From assembly GCA_029268225.1 (NCBI GenBank), contig JAJUGJ010000002.1:173530-237529 (forward strand): a stretch of 64,000 bases of DNA, given 5' to 3'. Under the pieces are notes generated by a model, which searched no databases, was not told the origin of the DNA, and saw nothing but the letters and a program-made list of their open reading frames with translations. This DNA is from Burkholderiales bacterium. Its GTDB lineage: Bacteria > Pseudomonadota > Gammaproteobacteria > Burkholderiales > Burkholderiaceae_C. Made by a program: the position numbers and the translations under genes. How positions within the stretch are numbered: position 1 is the stretch's first letter; each line of letters opens with the position of its first letter. Of the stretch, positions 18,129 through 28,171 are shown in pieces.

Positions 18129-18746
18129 ATGAACAAGACCCTCCGCGCTGTGGCCATCGCCGCTCTGTCTGTCGCCGCTCTGACCCCTGCCATGGCGCAG
18201 GAATCGCCTTGGCAGGTGCGTGTGCGTGCCGTGAACCTGGATCCGGCCAACAAGACCGAGAACGGCCTGCCGCTGGCGGTGAACGCCAAGCTGATTCCTG
18301 AAGTGGACATCAGCTATTTCATCACCCCGAACATCGCGGCCGAACTGATCCTGACCTATCCCCAAAAGCACAACGTCAAGCTGGGTGGCTCGGTGATCGG
18401 CAGCATCCGTCACCTGCCACCGACCCTGACCGCGCAGTACCACTTCATGCCCAACGACTCGGCCATCCGTCCGTACGTCGGTGCCGGTGTGAACTACACC
18501 AACTTCTCGTCCGTGAACCTGCCCAACCTGGGCGGTCCGGTCGGTCAGCTGAACGTCAAGCGCAGCAGCTTCGGCTGGGCTCTGCAAGCTGGCGTCGACA
18601 TTCCGCTGAACAAGCAGTGGTCCCTGAACGTGGACGTCAAGAAGGTGCAGATCCGTGCCGAAGTGCAGGCACAAGACGGCAGCAAGGTGGACACCCTCAA
18701 GGTGGATCCCCTGCTGATCGGCGTCGGCCTCGGCTACCGTTTCTGA
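18129..18746 (+). CDS. ompW: OmpW-family outer membrane protein
   Basis: Small eight-stranded beta-barrel of the outer membrane thought to let hydrophobic molecules through. The 205-residue precursor has a signal peptide cut after AMA (residue about 22). The mature part has the OmpW hallmarks: SPWQVRVRAVNL near its start, a central YHFMPNDSAIRPYVGAGVNY segment, and a C-terminal aromatic residue (GLGYRF) as required for barrel assembly. The ATG is preceded by AAAGGA. It stands alone, with a strong terminator behind it. Confidence 0.93.
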   Translation: MNKTLRAVAIAALSVAALTPAMAQESPWQVRVRAVNLDPANKTENGLPLAVNAKLIPEVDISYFITPNIAAELILTYPQKHNVKLGGSVIGSIRHLPPTLTAQYHFMPNDSAIRPYVGAGVNYTNFSSVNLPNLGGPVGQLNVKRSSFGWALQAGVDIPLNKQWSLNVDVKKVQIRAEVQAQDGSKVDTLKVDPLLIGVGLGYRF

Positions 18747-18787
18747 TGCGGCTCACCGCTTGAGCCTGTTCAGGCTCCGCACCCTTC

Positions 18788-18813
18788 AAGGGCTCCCGAT
18801 CGGGGGCCCTTTT
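18788..18813 (+). terminator. Intrinsic terminator of ompW
   Basis: AAGGGC pairs with GCCCTT, with an inner TCCCGA/TCGGGG stem, followed by Ts. It lies 42 bases after the ompW stop. The rest of the gap to 18991 shows no further feature that I can name. Confidence 0.8.
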
Positions 18814-18991
18814 GCATGGGTGATCCAGGAATCGACGTCAAATGCTCCCAGGCACGCGATGCAGACCACCCTCGCATGGGGGGGATTTAAGGGTCTACGC
18901 TAAATGGCCGAGAGGGGCGTGCTTGCAAGATCGAGGCGTCTGCGGTGACAACCGCGCTTTTCACATCTCTGACCAACCTTGGGGTGATCGC

Positions 18992-19672
18992 ATGCAAGCA
19001 CGCTCTGCCATTTTGAAGTCCACCGCCCTGGCCGCCTTGCTTGCGACCAGCCTTTCGGCCGCGCAGGCAGCCAGCTTCAACGCGCCCACCTCGGCCGTGC
19101 TGACCCTGAGCACCGACTTGACCAGCCTGCTGGGCGCCGGGACCACCTACACGGCCCTGGGCGATGCCACCTACAACACCGCGACCCGCACGCTGACCGA
19201 GTCCTTCACCTCGGTCAACCTCAGCAACAGCACGGCCGCCGATCTCATCGGCCTGACCGGCGCCACCTCGGGTCTGCGTCTGACCGCATCGGGCACCACC
19301 CTTGACATCACCGGCGTCAGCTACGACAACGCGGCCAAGGCCCTGAGCGCCGTCCTGTCGGTCAATGGCGTCCAGCAGTACAGCGGCGTGTTCCTGACGA
19401 CCGGTACGGTGACCCTCGGCGAGACCTTCAGCGCCACGAACGGCACGGGCCTGTTGACCACCGGCAACCTGAACCTGAGCAGCGGCGCCGCGACCACGCT
19501 GGTGTCGGCCTTTGGCCTGCCGTCCTTCTACGCCGGTCTGGCCACGGGCGTGAACTTCGGCAACCTGAAGGTGGATGTGACGGCCGCCGTGCCGGAACCC
19601 TCCACCTACGCCCTGATGGGCCTGGGCCTGGTGGGCATGGGCTTCGTCGCGCGTCGCCGCCGCGCTGCCTGA
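18992..19672 (+). CDS. PEP-CTERM sorting-domain protein
   Basis: Exported protein of 226 residues. The signal peptide ends near AQAA (residue about 27), and the mature part is a low-complexity Thr/Ser/Ala/Gly-rich beta region without a known enzymatic motif. The C-terminus is a textbook PEP-CTERM signal: VPEPSTYALMGLGL, a hydrophobic stretch, then a basic tail (ARRRRAA). Such signals are processed by exosortase (EpsH), and the proteins usually go to the cell surface or the exopolysaccharide matrix. No exosortase gene lies in the window. The start MQARSAIL at 18992 has a GGGGTGA site upstream. A strong terminator follows. Confidence 0.9.
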   Translation: MQARSAILKSTALAALLATSLSAAQAASFNAPTSAVLTLSTDLTSLLGAGTTYTALGDATYNTATRTLTESFTSVNLSNSTAADLIGLTGATSGLRLTASGTTLDITGVSYDNAAKALSAVLSVNGVQQYSGVFLTTGTVTLGETFSATNGTGLLTTGNLNLSSGAATTLVSAFGLPSFYAGLATGVNFGNLKVDVTAAVPEPSTYALMGLGLVGMGFVARRRRAA

Positions 19673-19728
19673 GACACCTCCGTTCTCTGCGTGGGCCCAG
19701 CCAGACCCGAGGTTTGGTGAGGTTTTCG

Positions 19729-19758
19729 GGGGCGCCATCCGTGGCGCCCCACTTTTTT
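19729..19758 (+). terminator. Intrinsic terminator of the PEP-CTERM gene
   Basis: GGGGCGCCA pairs with TGGCGCCCC around TCCG, followed by ACTTTTTT. This is a strong rho-independent signal. Confidence 0.9.
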
Positions 19759-19848
19759 GGTGACCTTTGCCCACGCACGCAAGCCGGAACCTGCAGGAGT
19801 AGACTGGCGGATTCCATCCCGCATCTGCCCTTTTCCGGAGTCGTTTCC

Positions 19849-21462
<1,614 letters not shown>

Positions 21463-21463
21463 C

Positions 21464-21506
21464 CGGTTCAGGGGTGGCCCGCAACCGGGCTGCTCGGTCT
21501 GAACCG
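21464..21506. terminator. Long inverted repeat between convergent ilvA and gspC
   Basis: CGGTTCAG (21464-21471) pairs with CTGAACCG (21499-21506). The enclosed stretch can form a smaller GC hairpin. Its place directly after the ilvA stop suggests a termination or mRNA-end structure. There is no T-run. Confidence 0.4.
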
Positions 21507-21525
21507 CGTGCCGTGCCCTGTGTCG

Positions 21526-22089
21526 TCAGTCGTCTGATCGGGGGCTGACGGCATCGGGCTGCGCCGGCGGGGCCGTCGGGATCATGCCGGGTGTGGCGGC
21601 GGCCACCGTGGTGCGCACGCCTGTGGGTGGGGGCAGGCTGCCCGTCGCCGGCGGTGGCAAGGTGGGCAAGGCCAGGGTCAAGGCGGCCGGGCCGTCTGCC
21701 GGACCGATCTGGGCGCCCGAAGCGTCAACCCGTTGCAGCACCAGGTTGCCATCCACGGTCTGGCCCACACGCACGGCCCGGGCGGGTTGTCCGTCGACCG
21801 AGAGCAAGGCGACACCACCCAGGCCCTGGGCATCACCGCCCGCAAACGCCCCTTGCAGCTGGATGCGACCGGCCAGCACCGATTGCGCACCCGGGTCGAG
21901 GGTCTGGGGGGAGGAGGCGGCCGGACCGCTCAACAAGCGCCGGAAGTCACCTTTGCTGCCGCTGTCCATCGCCACCGAGACGGCGTTGTCGGGCACAGCC
22001 ATCGGTGGCGCCAACCAGCGCAGGCCCCAATAGGCCAGGCTCGCCGCAACCGCGGCCCAAATCAGGAGGGCGGACAGACGTGATGACAT
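21526..22089 (-). CDS. gspC: Type II secretion system protein C (short form, no PDZ domain)
   Basis: Inner membrane component that connects the inner-membrane platform to the GspD secretin. The 187-residue protein has an N-terminal membrane helix (about residues 7-27) and the homology-region domain, recognised by LAGRIQLQGAFAGG and ALLSVDGQPARAVRVGQTVDGNLVLQ. The usual C-terminal PDZ or coiled-coil domain is absent and replaced by a Pro/Thr-rich tail. It is transcribed divergently from gspG, an arrangement that I recall from Burkholderia. No ribosome binding site precedes the ATG and a CATAAT hexamer lies only eight bases before it on the same strand, so the message could be nearly leaderless. 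Confidence 0.85.
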   Translation of the reverse strand: MSSRLSALLIWAAVAASLAYWGLRWLAPPMAVPDNAVSVAMDSGSKGDFRRLLSGPAASSPQTLDPGAQSVLAGRIQLQGAFAGGDAQGLGGVALLSVDGQPARAVRVGQTVDGNLVLQRVDASGAQIGPADGPAALTLALPTLPPPATGSLPPPTGVRTTVAAATPGMIPTAPPAQPDAVSPRSDD

Positions 22090-22258
22090 ATAGGGCCATT
22101 ATGATGGGTCTTCCCCATCCCCTGTGTGACGGGTCAGGCCTTCAAACCTGGGGTTGATCCCACCGTGATGGACACCACCTGCCATGCATGCTCGGGGCAT
22201 GCGGCGTCGGTGCCGTGCGGCGGGCGGGAGCCTTTCTCGGACTGTTTCGGAATTTGTC

Positions 22259-22717
22259 ATGAAGATGTGTGCGCGTATCCCCCAAGGGGTTCGGGCGCTG
22301 GCACGGGGCGTGCAGCGCGGTTTCACCCTGATCGAACTGATGGTGGTGTTGGTGATCATCGGTCTGCTGGCGGCCTTGATCGTGCCCAATGTGATGGACC
22401 GGGCCGACGACGCCCGTGTCACCGCGGCCCGCACCGACGTGAGCAACCTGATGCAGGCGCTCAAGCTTTACCGCCTGGACAACCAGCGCTATCCCACGGC
22501 CGAGCAAGGTCTGCAGGCCCTCGTGACCAAGCCCACCGCCGGTCCCGTCCCCTCGAACTGGAAGCCCTATCTGGAAAAACTGCCCAATGACCCCTGGGGA
22601 GCGCAGTACCAGTACGTGAACCCGGGCGTCAAGGGCGCGGTGGACGTGTTCAGTTTCGGTGCCGATGGCCAAAGCGGTGGTGAAGGCCGGGATGCGGACA
22701 TCGGTTCCTGGCAGTAA
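22259..22717 (+). CDS. gspG: Type II secretion system major pseudopilin
   Basis: Main subunit of the periplasmic pseudopilus that drives proteins through the secretin. The 152-residue precursor has the prepilin peptidase site RG|FTLIEL with Glu at position 5 of the mature protein, followed by the membrane helix. The C-terminal part carries the GspG signatures YPTAEQGLQALV and LPNDPWGAQYQY, and the calcium-loop-like GADGQSGGEGRDADIGSW. The start MKMCARIPQG at 22259 is the most likely of several; the frame is open further upstream. It opens the plus-strand gsp operon. Confidence 0.96.
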   Translation: MKMCARIPQGVRALARGVQRGFTLIELMVVLVIIGLLAALIVPNVMDRADDARVTAARTDVSNLMQALKLYRLDNQRYPTAEQGLQALVTKPTAGPVPSNWKPYLEKLPNDPWGAQYQYVNPGVKGAVDVFSFGADGQSGGEGRDADIGSWQ

Positions 22718-23207
22718 GTCGCGCCTCGCTCGCGGGTTCACCTTGCTAGAGCTCATGGTGGTGGTCGCCATGATCGGCGTGGCATCGGCGGTGGTGGCGT
22801 TTGCGATCCCTGACCCGTCCAGCACGCGGCTGGAGCGTGAGGCTGCCCGCCTGATTGCCCTGCTGGAGTCGGCGCGCACGCAGGCGCGTGCCGGGGCCAT
22901 GACGGTGCTGTGGGTGCCGCAGGCCAAGGGGCCCGATGCCGACTTTCAGTTTCTGGGCTTGCCACCGGCCTTGATGCCGCCGCTGCAATGGCTCACGCCC
23001 GAGGTGCGGGCCGAGGTGGTGGACGGCGCCAGCATCGTGCTGGGCCCGGAGCCGGTGATTGGGGCTCAAAAAGTGGTGCTGCGCCTGGGTGAGCAGCAGC
23101 TGGTGGTGGGGACGCAGGGGCTGGGCCCCTTTCAGGTGCTCACCGGAGAGCCCACCCTGGATGATGTGCCCCTGCTGGAAGGGATGGCCCGTGCCGCCAC
23201 GCCGTGA
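22692..23207 (+). CDS. gspH: Type II secretion system minor pseudopilin H
   Basis: Minor pseudopilin, 171 residues. The prepilin signal reads ARG|FTLLELMVVV, with a typical N-terminal helix. The rest is a weakly conserved beta domain, as usual for GspH. The start at 22692 overlaps gspG by 26 bases, which suggests translational coupling. The minor pseudopilins H, I, J and K form the tip of the pseudopilus. Confidence 0.9.
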   Translation: MRTSVPGSKSRLARGFTLLELMVVVAMIGVASAVVAFAIPDPSSTRLEREAARLIALLESARTQARAGAMTVLWVPQAKGPDADFQFLGLPPALMPPLQWLTPEVRAEVVDGASIVLGPEPVIGAQKVVLRLGEQQLVVGTQGLGPFQVLTGEPTLDDVPLLEGMARAATP

Positions 23208-23586
23208 CCTTTGCGCCGCCGGTATCTTGCAGGACCGTGGCATGACCCTCATCGAGGTGCTCGTGGCCCTGGCCATCGTCGCCATCACCTTGTCGGCCGG
23301 CATCAAGGCCGCTGGTGGGCTCACGCTCAACGCGCAGCGCATGAGTGACCTCGTGCTGGCCCAGTGGTGCGCCGAAAACCAGATCACGGCCTTGAAACTG
23401 GGGCAGACCTTTCCGGCGGTGGGCGACAGCGACTTCCGTTGCCAGCACCTCGGCCGGCAACTGCCAGGTCGCATGGCCGTGCGACCGACGCCCAACCCCA
23501 ACTTCCGACGGGTGGATGCCCAGGTGTTTGACGAGGCGAACCTGCCCATCGTCAAGCTCTCCACCGTCTTGCCGCGTGTCCGATGA
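23191..23586 (+). CDS. gspI: Type II secretion system minor pseudopilin I
   Basis: Minor pseudopilin of 131 residues. The cleavage region reads DRG|MTLIEVLVALAIVA. The best start is GTG 23191, which overlaps gspH by 17 bases and has a GGAAGGG site just before it; the first ATG (23242) is already the first mature residue and would leave no leader peptide. The conserved WCAENQ near the middle is typical of GspI. Confidence 0.9.
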   Translation: MPPRRDLCAAGILQDRGMTLIEVLVALAIVAITLSAGIKAAGGLTLNAQRMSDLVLAQWCAENQITALKLGQTFPAVGDSDFRCQHLGRQLPGRMAVRPTPNPNFRRVDAQVFDEANLPIVKLSTVLPRVR

Positions 23587-24260
23587 TGATGCACGCGTGG
23601 TGTCCCATGACGGGTTCGAGCCCGGGGCGGGCGGGCCCCCGTCGCCGTCAGGTGGTGCGAGGCTTCACCCTGATCGAGGTGCTGGTTTCGCTGCTGATCC
23701 TGTCGGTGCTGGCCGCCTCGGCCTGGAAGGGGCTGGACGCGATCAGCACGGCACGCCAGGTGTCGGACGAGAACCTGCAGCAGACCTTGCGCCTGCAGGC
23801 GGTGATGACCCAGTTCGAGACCGATCTGGCCCAGGTGCTCGACACCCAGGTCGTGCAGGGCTTCCAGTTCGACGGTGCGGCCTTGCGCATGACCCGCCGC
23901 AGCCCCGCCGGGGTGCAGGTGGTGGTGTGGTCGCTGCGCGAGGGCCGTTGGCAGCGCTGGGCCAGTGCCGAGAGCACGGGCGTGGGGGGCTTGCAGCGGG
24001 CCTGGCAGCAGTCACAGCAGCTGCTGGGCCGTGAGCGCGGCACGCTGGTGGCCTTGCGCGGCGTCGCGCAGTGGCAGGTGTTTTGTTTTCGCAATGGGGC
24101 GATGAGCAACTGTCAGTCTTCGGGCGATGTGTCGCCAGACGGTGGGCGTGAGCAACTGCCTCAGGCCGTGCGCCTGCAGCTGTCGCTGGGCGAAGGCAGT
24201 GGCTTTCAGGGCACGCTCAGCCGTGACCTGATGCTCGCCCCCCAGCCCAATCAGGATTGA
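23583..24260 (+). CDS. gspJ: Type II secretion system minor pseudopilin J
   Basis: Minor pseudopilin of 225 residues. The prepilin site is VRG|FTLIEVLVSLLIL. Family residues include AWKGLDAIS after the helix and the R-D-L-like ending of the last strand. The ATG overlaps the gspI stop in an ATGA, so translation is coupled. It is expected to bind GspI and GspK at the pseudopilus tip. Confidence 0.92.
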   Translation: MMMHAWCPMTGSSPGRAGPRRRQVVRGFTLIEVLVSLLILSVLAASAWKGLDAISTARQVSDENLQQTLRLQAVMTQFETDLAQVLDTQVVQGFQFDGAALRMTRRSPAGVQVVVWSLREGRWQRWASAESTGVGGLQRAWQQSQQLLGRERGTLVALRGVAQWQVFCFRNGAMSNCQSSGDVSPDGGREQLPQAVRLQLSLGEGSGFQGTLSRDLMLAPQPNQD

Positions 24261-24271
24261 GGGCCCCGACC

Positions 24272-25297
24272 ATGCCACGTCCCATGTCCCTGAGCACACG
24301 CCGCCCACAGCGGGGGGCGGCCTTGCTGATGGCCATGGTCATCGTCACCCTGGTGGCGACCCTGTCCGCCTCGATGGTGTGGCAGCAGTGGCGCGCCGTG
24401 CAGGTTGAAAGCGCCGAGCGCGTGCGCACGCAGGCCACGTGGGTGCTCAGCGGGGCGCTGGACTGGGCCATGCTGATCCTGCGCGAGGACCAGCGCAGCG
24501 GGGGCCCGGATCACCTGGGCGAGCCCTGGGCGATCCCGCTGGCCGAGGCGCGCCTGTCCACCTTCCTGGCCTCGGACTCGTCCAACAATGCCAGTGACGA
24601 AGTGGGGGCACCCGAGGCCTTCCTGTCCGGGCAGGTGGAAGATGCCACCACGCGCTACAACCTGCGCAATGTGCTGTCGGCCGAGGGGGAGCTGGTGCCC
24701 GAGGAGGTGGCGGTGTTGCGTCGCCTGTGCGAGTACGCGGGGCTGTCGCCGGCCCTGGCCGAAGGCATCGCGTCGGCCTGGCGCCGTGCCACCCTGGCGA
24801 CGCTGGCCGATGACCCGACCATGCTGGAGAAACTCGGTGGCGAGCAGGCCCGCAGCGAGGCGCCCTTGCAGCCCCAGCGCTTCGATGAGCTCACCTGGCT
24901 GGGCATGGACGCGGCCACCGTCGAGCGGCTGCGTCCGGTGTTGACCGTGCTGCCGCTGCGCACCAAGGTCAACGTCAACACCGCGTCGCGCGAGGTGCTG
25001 GCGGCCGTGGTCGACGGGCTCGACGTGGGCCGGGCTGCACGTCTGGTGCAGGTGCGTCAGCGCAGTCCCTTCAAAAGCCTGGATGAGCTGAACAATGTGC
25101 TGGGTGCGGGCAACTGGCGTTTCGAGCGGCTCGCCGTCAACTCCGAGTTCTTCGAGGTGCGGGGGCGTCTGCGCCTGGAGGACAACGTGATCGAGCAGCG
25201 CCATCTGGTGCAACGGGTGGGCAACGAGGTCAAGGTGCGGAACCAGTCACGTTTTTCCGGACTCGATCGCTCCGCCGTTTCAGGAGGCACCCCGTGA
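24272..25297 (+). CDS. gspK: Type II secretion system minor pseudopilin K
   Basis: Largest minor pseudopilin, 341 residues, which caps the pseudopilus. The prepilin-like start is RG|AALLMAMVIV, lacking Glu at position 5 as is typical of GspK. The helical domain follows with YNLRNVLSAEGE, and a helix-hairpin-helix-like segment KVNVNTASREVLAAVV. I chose ATG 24272, eight bases after GAGGG; a TTG at 24257 overlapping the gspJ stop is an alternative. Confidence 0.93.
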   Translation: MPRPMSLSTRRPQRGAALLMAMVIVTLVATLSASMVWQQWRAVQVESAERVRTQATWVLSGALDWAMLILREDQRSGGPDHLGEPWAIPLAEARLSTFLASDSSNNASDEVGAPEAFLSGQVEDATTRYNLRNVLSAEGELVPEEVAVLRRLCEYAGLSPALAEGIASAWRRATLATLADDPTMLEKLGGEQARSEAPLQPQRFDELTWLGMDAATVERLRPVLTVLPLRTKVNVNTASREVLAAVVDGLDVGRAARLVQVRQRSPFKSLDELNNVLGAGNWRFERLAVNSEFFEVRGRLRLEDNVIEQRHLVQRVGNEVKVRNQSRFSGLDRSAVSGGTP

Positions 25298-25335
25298 TCA
25301 GGGTGTTGCAGCCTGTCTCGTGCAGGTATGAATCC

Positions 25336-25367
25336 TTAAGGGATGGGCCGGATCGCCCTCCTACAAT
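25336..25367 (+). promoter_or_regulatory. Candidate internal promoter before gspL
   Basis: The 124-base gap between gspK and gspL is the widest inside the plus-strand gsp operon. It contains TACAAT at 25362-25367 (five of six to the -10 consensus). The only -35-like hexamer is TTAAGG at 25336 with a long 20-base spacer. A secondary promoter for gspLMNDEF is therefore possible but weakly supported. Confidence 0.3.
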
Positions 25368-25421
25368 CACCGAGCACCCGGCTGGGGTGCGGCAGGGAAC
25401 ACAGACATCTGAAGTTCGGGC

Positions 25422-26678
25422 ATGAGCATCCTCATCATTCAATTGCCAGCGCGCCAGCGTTCGAGCGCATCAGCGCCCGAAGCCGCGCCTGCCACGCCGG
25501 GGCCTCAGTCCTACGCCTATGTGCTCAGTGCCGATGGCGAGGCCCTCAGCCGGCAGGGGCGTTGCGAGCTGGCCCAGATGCCGCCCGCCGACAGCGTGGT
25601 GGCCGTGCTGGCCCCCACCGATGTGAGCTGGCATCGCCTGACCCTGCCCAAGGCGCCTCAGGCCCGTCTGCGCGCCGCCTTGGCCAGTTTGCTGGAAGAG
25701 GTTTTGCTCGACGAGCCCGAGCAGCTGCACCTGGCCGTGGCCCCGCAGGCCAAGGTGGGGCAGCCGACCTGGGTGGCCGTCTGTGACCACACTTGGCTGA
25801 CCTCGCAGCTGATGGCCATGGAAAAGGCCCAGTTGCGTGTGGACCGCGTGGTGCCGGGCGCTGCGCCGGATGAGCCGGCCACGGTGCTGTTCCACGAGGC
25901 TCTGGAGGCGGGCCAGTCCAGTTGGGAGTCGGGGCACGAGGTGCTGGTGACCTGGGCGGGGCCCGATGGGGTGTCGACCTGGCCGCTCGGCGGCAGCCTG
26001 TCGCGCGGCCTGCTGCCCGATCCCTTGCCCCCTCAGGCCCGTTTCTTGGCGACCCCTCCCGTGGCGTCCCCCGCAGAGCGCTGGCTGGGCCGTGCCGTGA
26101 CGGTGCAGACCCCGGCCGAACACATGCTCCTGGCTTCGCGTTCGCTGTGGAACCTCCTGCAATTCGAGCTGGCGCCACGCAGCAAGGGGGCCCATGTCCT
26201 GTCCGACCAGTGGCGGCGTTTCATGTCGCCCGCCTGGCGACCGGTGCGCGTGGGGCTGGTGTCTCTGGTTGTGGTGCAGGTGCTCGGGCTCAACTTGTGG
26301 GCCTGGCATCAGCAGCACACCCTCAAGGCCCGTCAGATGCAGCGCGTGCAACTGCTCCAGCAGGCGCACCCGCAGGTGCGTGTGGTGCTGGATGCGCCCG
26401 TGCAGATGCAACGCGAGACCGACAGCCTGCGCGCGCAAGCCGGTGAGCCCGGTGCCAACGATCTGGAGTCGCTGATGGCCGTGGTGGCCACGGCCTGGCC
26501 GCCGGAAACCCCCAGCGCGTCGGTGCGTTATGACGGTCAGGCCCTGACCGTGGCGCCGCCCGCCGGCTGGGGGCCGGGCGAGATCGAACAATTCCGTGTG
26601 CAACTCGGTGCCGCCGGTGTTCAGGTGGACACCGAGGCCGATGGGCAGCTGACCTTGCGCCGCGGCCCCCGCAGCTGA
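25422..26678 (+). CDS. gspL: Type II secretion system protein L
   Basis: Bitopic inner membrane protein that recruits the GspE ATPase through its cytoplasmic domain. The 418-residue protein has an actin-like cytoplasmic part (about residues 1-260, with LAPTDVSWHRLTLPKA), one membrane helix (about 272-292), and a small periplasmic ferredoxin-like domain. Conservation is low, as usual for GspL, but size, topology and position before gspM make the call firm. Confidence 0.9.
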   Translation: MSILIIQLPARQRSSASAPEAAPATPGPQSYAYVLSADGEALSRQGRCELAQMPPADSVVAVLAPTDVSWHRLTLPKAPQARLRAALASLLEEVLLDEPEQLHLAVAPQAKVGQPTWVAVCDHTWLTSQLMAMEKAQLRVDRVVPGAAPDEPATVLFHEALEAGQSSWESGHEVLVTWAGPDGVSTWPLGGSLSRGLLPDPLPPQARFLATPPVASPAERWLGRAVTVQTPAEHMLLASRSLWNLLQFELAPRSKGAHVLSDQWRRFMSPAWRPVRVGLVSLVVVQVLGLNLWAWHQQHTLKARQMQRVQLLQQAHPQVRVVLDAPVQMQRETDSLRAQAGEPGANDLESLMAVVATAWPPETPSASVRYDGQALTVAPPAGWGPGEIEQFRVQLGAAGVQVDTEADGQLTLRRGPRS

Positions 26679-26699
26679 AGCACCTTGAAAGTCGTCTGA

Positions 26700-27212
26700 A
26701 TGAGTGCTCTGTCCCAACGTGTTCAATCCCTGCGCCAGGCCTGGCAGGCCCAGTGGTCCGGCATGTCGGCCAGCGAGCGGCGCCTGGTCACCGTGGCGGC
26801 CTGGCTGGCGGGGCTCACCCTCGTGGTCATGGTCGGACTGCGTCCTGCGTGGCGCACCTTGCAGACCGTGCCGACCCAGATGCAGGCGGTCGAGGCCGAG
26901 CTGGTGTTGATGCGCCAGCAAGCGGCCGAAGCGCAAGCGCTGCGCCAGCGCCCGCCCGTGCCGCCCGTGCAGGCCGAGGCCAGCTTGCAGGCGGCCACCA
27001 GTCGCCTGGGGGCAGCGGCACGCTTGAGCCGCCAGGGTGATCGCGCGGTGCTGAGTTTCCAGGGGGTCTCTGGTGAGGCCCTGGCGGCCTGGCTGGAAGA
27101 GGTGCGCGTGGGCGCGCGTGCGCGACCGCTGGAGGCGGCCTGGCAACGCGGTGCCGATGGCGCCTACCAGGGCTCGGTGACCCTGTCCCTGGGCCTGGGA
27201 GGTGCGCAGTGA
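26700..27212 (+). CDS. gspM: Type II secretion system protein M
   Basis: Small inner membrane protein that stabilises GspL and recruits the platform. The 170-residue protein has a short cytoplasmic N-terminus with the family's SxRERR-like stretch (here SASERRLV), a membrane helix (about 29-48), a coiled-coil-prone segment, and a small periplasmic ferredoxin-like domain. It follows gspL after 21 bases and overlaps the gspN start. Confidence 0.9.
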   Translation: MSALSQRVQSLRQAWQAQWSGMSASERRLVTVAAWLAGLTLVVMVGLRPAWRTLQTVPTQMQAVEAELVLMRQQAAEAQALRQRPPVPPVQAEASLQAATSRLGAAARLSRQGDRAVLSFQGVSGEALAAWLEEVRVGARARPLEAAWQRGADGAYQGSVTLSLGLGGAQ

Positions 27213-28168
27213 CCTCATTTCAGTCCACCGTGCAAAGCACGATGCAGTTGTGGCGTTTGCGTTGGGCGCGGCGGCCCCGCTGGCTGCTGGGGCCGGAGGC
27301 TTACGTCACCCGCAGCTTCGAATCCACCCTGGAGGTGCTGCGCTGGGAGAAGGTGCGCAAAGCCGGTCGACGCTGGGCCTGGGCGGGGGCCGTGATCGGG
27401 GGCGTGACGGGGGTGGTGGCCTTTGCGCCGGCCAGCTGGCTGGCCCAGGGCGTCTCACGCCTCACGGGCGAGCGTCTCCTGCTGGCCGACGCGCAGGGCA
27501 CGATCTGGCAAGGACAGGCGGTGGCGGTGCTGACCGGCGGTCCCGGTAGCCGTGACGTGCGCGCCTTGCCCGGACGCCTGAACTGGACTTTGCGTTGGCA
27601 GGACCGTGGTGTGCGGGTGGTGTTGCAGCACGACTGCTGCCTGCCGCAGCCCCTGGCCGTGCAATTGCGCCCTGGCTGGGGCCGTGCCCGGGTGGACATC
27701 GGCCTGGTGCCGGTGGCCAATCCGCGAGGCTGGCAGGCGGCGGGCACGATCGGACACTGGCCCGCGGCCTGGTTGAGTGGCCTGGGCACACCGTGGAACA
27801 CCCTGCAACTCGGCGGAGTGTTGCGCGTGTCGTCCGATACGCTGGCCGTTGAATGGGTGGGCGGGCGTGTGCGTGTCAGTGGACAGGCCGATGTCTGGCT
27901 GGACAATGTGTCGTCCCGCCTGACCACCTTGGACCGTCTGGGGTCCTACCACCTGGGCCTGCGTGCGGACGAGCAAGGCCTCGTCCAGATGTCGATGCGC
28001 ACCGTCGACGGTGCGCTGCAACTGTCGGGCCAGGGCACGATCGGTGCCACGGGCACCCATTTCCGGGGCGAAGCGCAGGCCAGCGAGGCCGAGCGCGGGG
28101 CGCTGGACAATTTGTTGAACATCATCGGCCGCCGCTCGGGCGACCGGTCTGTCATTTCGATCGGATAA
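27209..28168 (+). CDS. gspN: Type II secretion system protein N
   Basis: Accessory protein of the secretion system, present in only some lineages. The 319-residue protein has an N-terminal hydrophilic region, one membrane helix (about residues 58-77) and a periplasmic beta-rich part with motifs such as GTIWQG. The start is a GTG overlapping the gspM stop (GTGA). The N-terminal hydrophilic extension of about 50 residues looks longer than I would expect for GspN. Its exact role is not settled in the literature. Confidence 0.85.
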   Translation: MTSFQSTVQSTMQLWRLRWARRPRWLLGPEAYVTRSFESTLEVLRWEKVRKAGRRWAWAGAVIGGVTGVVAFAPASWLAQGVSRLTGERLLLADAQGTIWQGQAVAVLTGGPGSRDVRALPGRLNWTLRWQDRGVRVVLQHDCCLPQPLAVQLRPGWGRARVDIGLVPVANPRGWQAAGTIGHWPAAWLSGLGTPWNTLQLGGVLRVSSDTLAVEWVGGRVRVSGQADVWLDNVSSRLTTLDRLGSYHLGLRADEQGLVQMSMRTVDGALQLSGQGTIGATGTHFRGEAQASEAERGALDNLLNIIGRRSGDRSVISIG

Positions 28169-28171
28169 GGC

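Noticed and set aside
18860..18945. Possible sigma-54 promoter before the PEP-CTERM gene
   Set aside because: GGCACGCGATGC has the right look, but the GG and GC doublets are 8 and not 10 bases apart, and the other candidate lacks the GG element.
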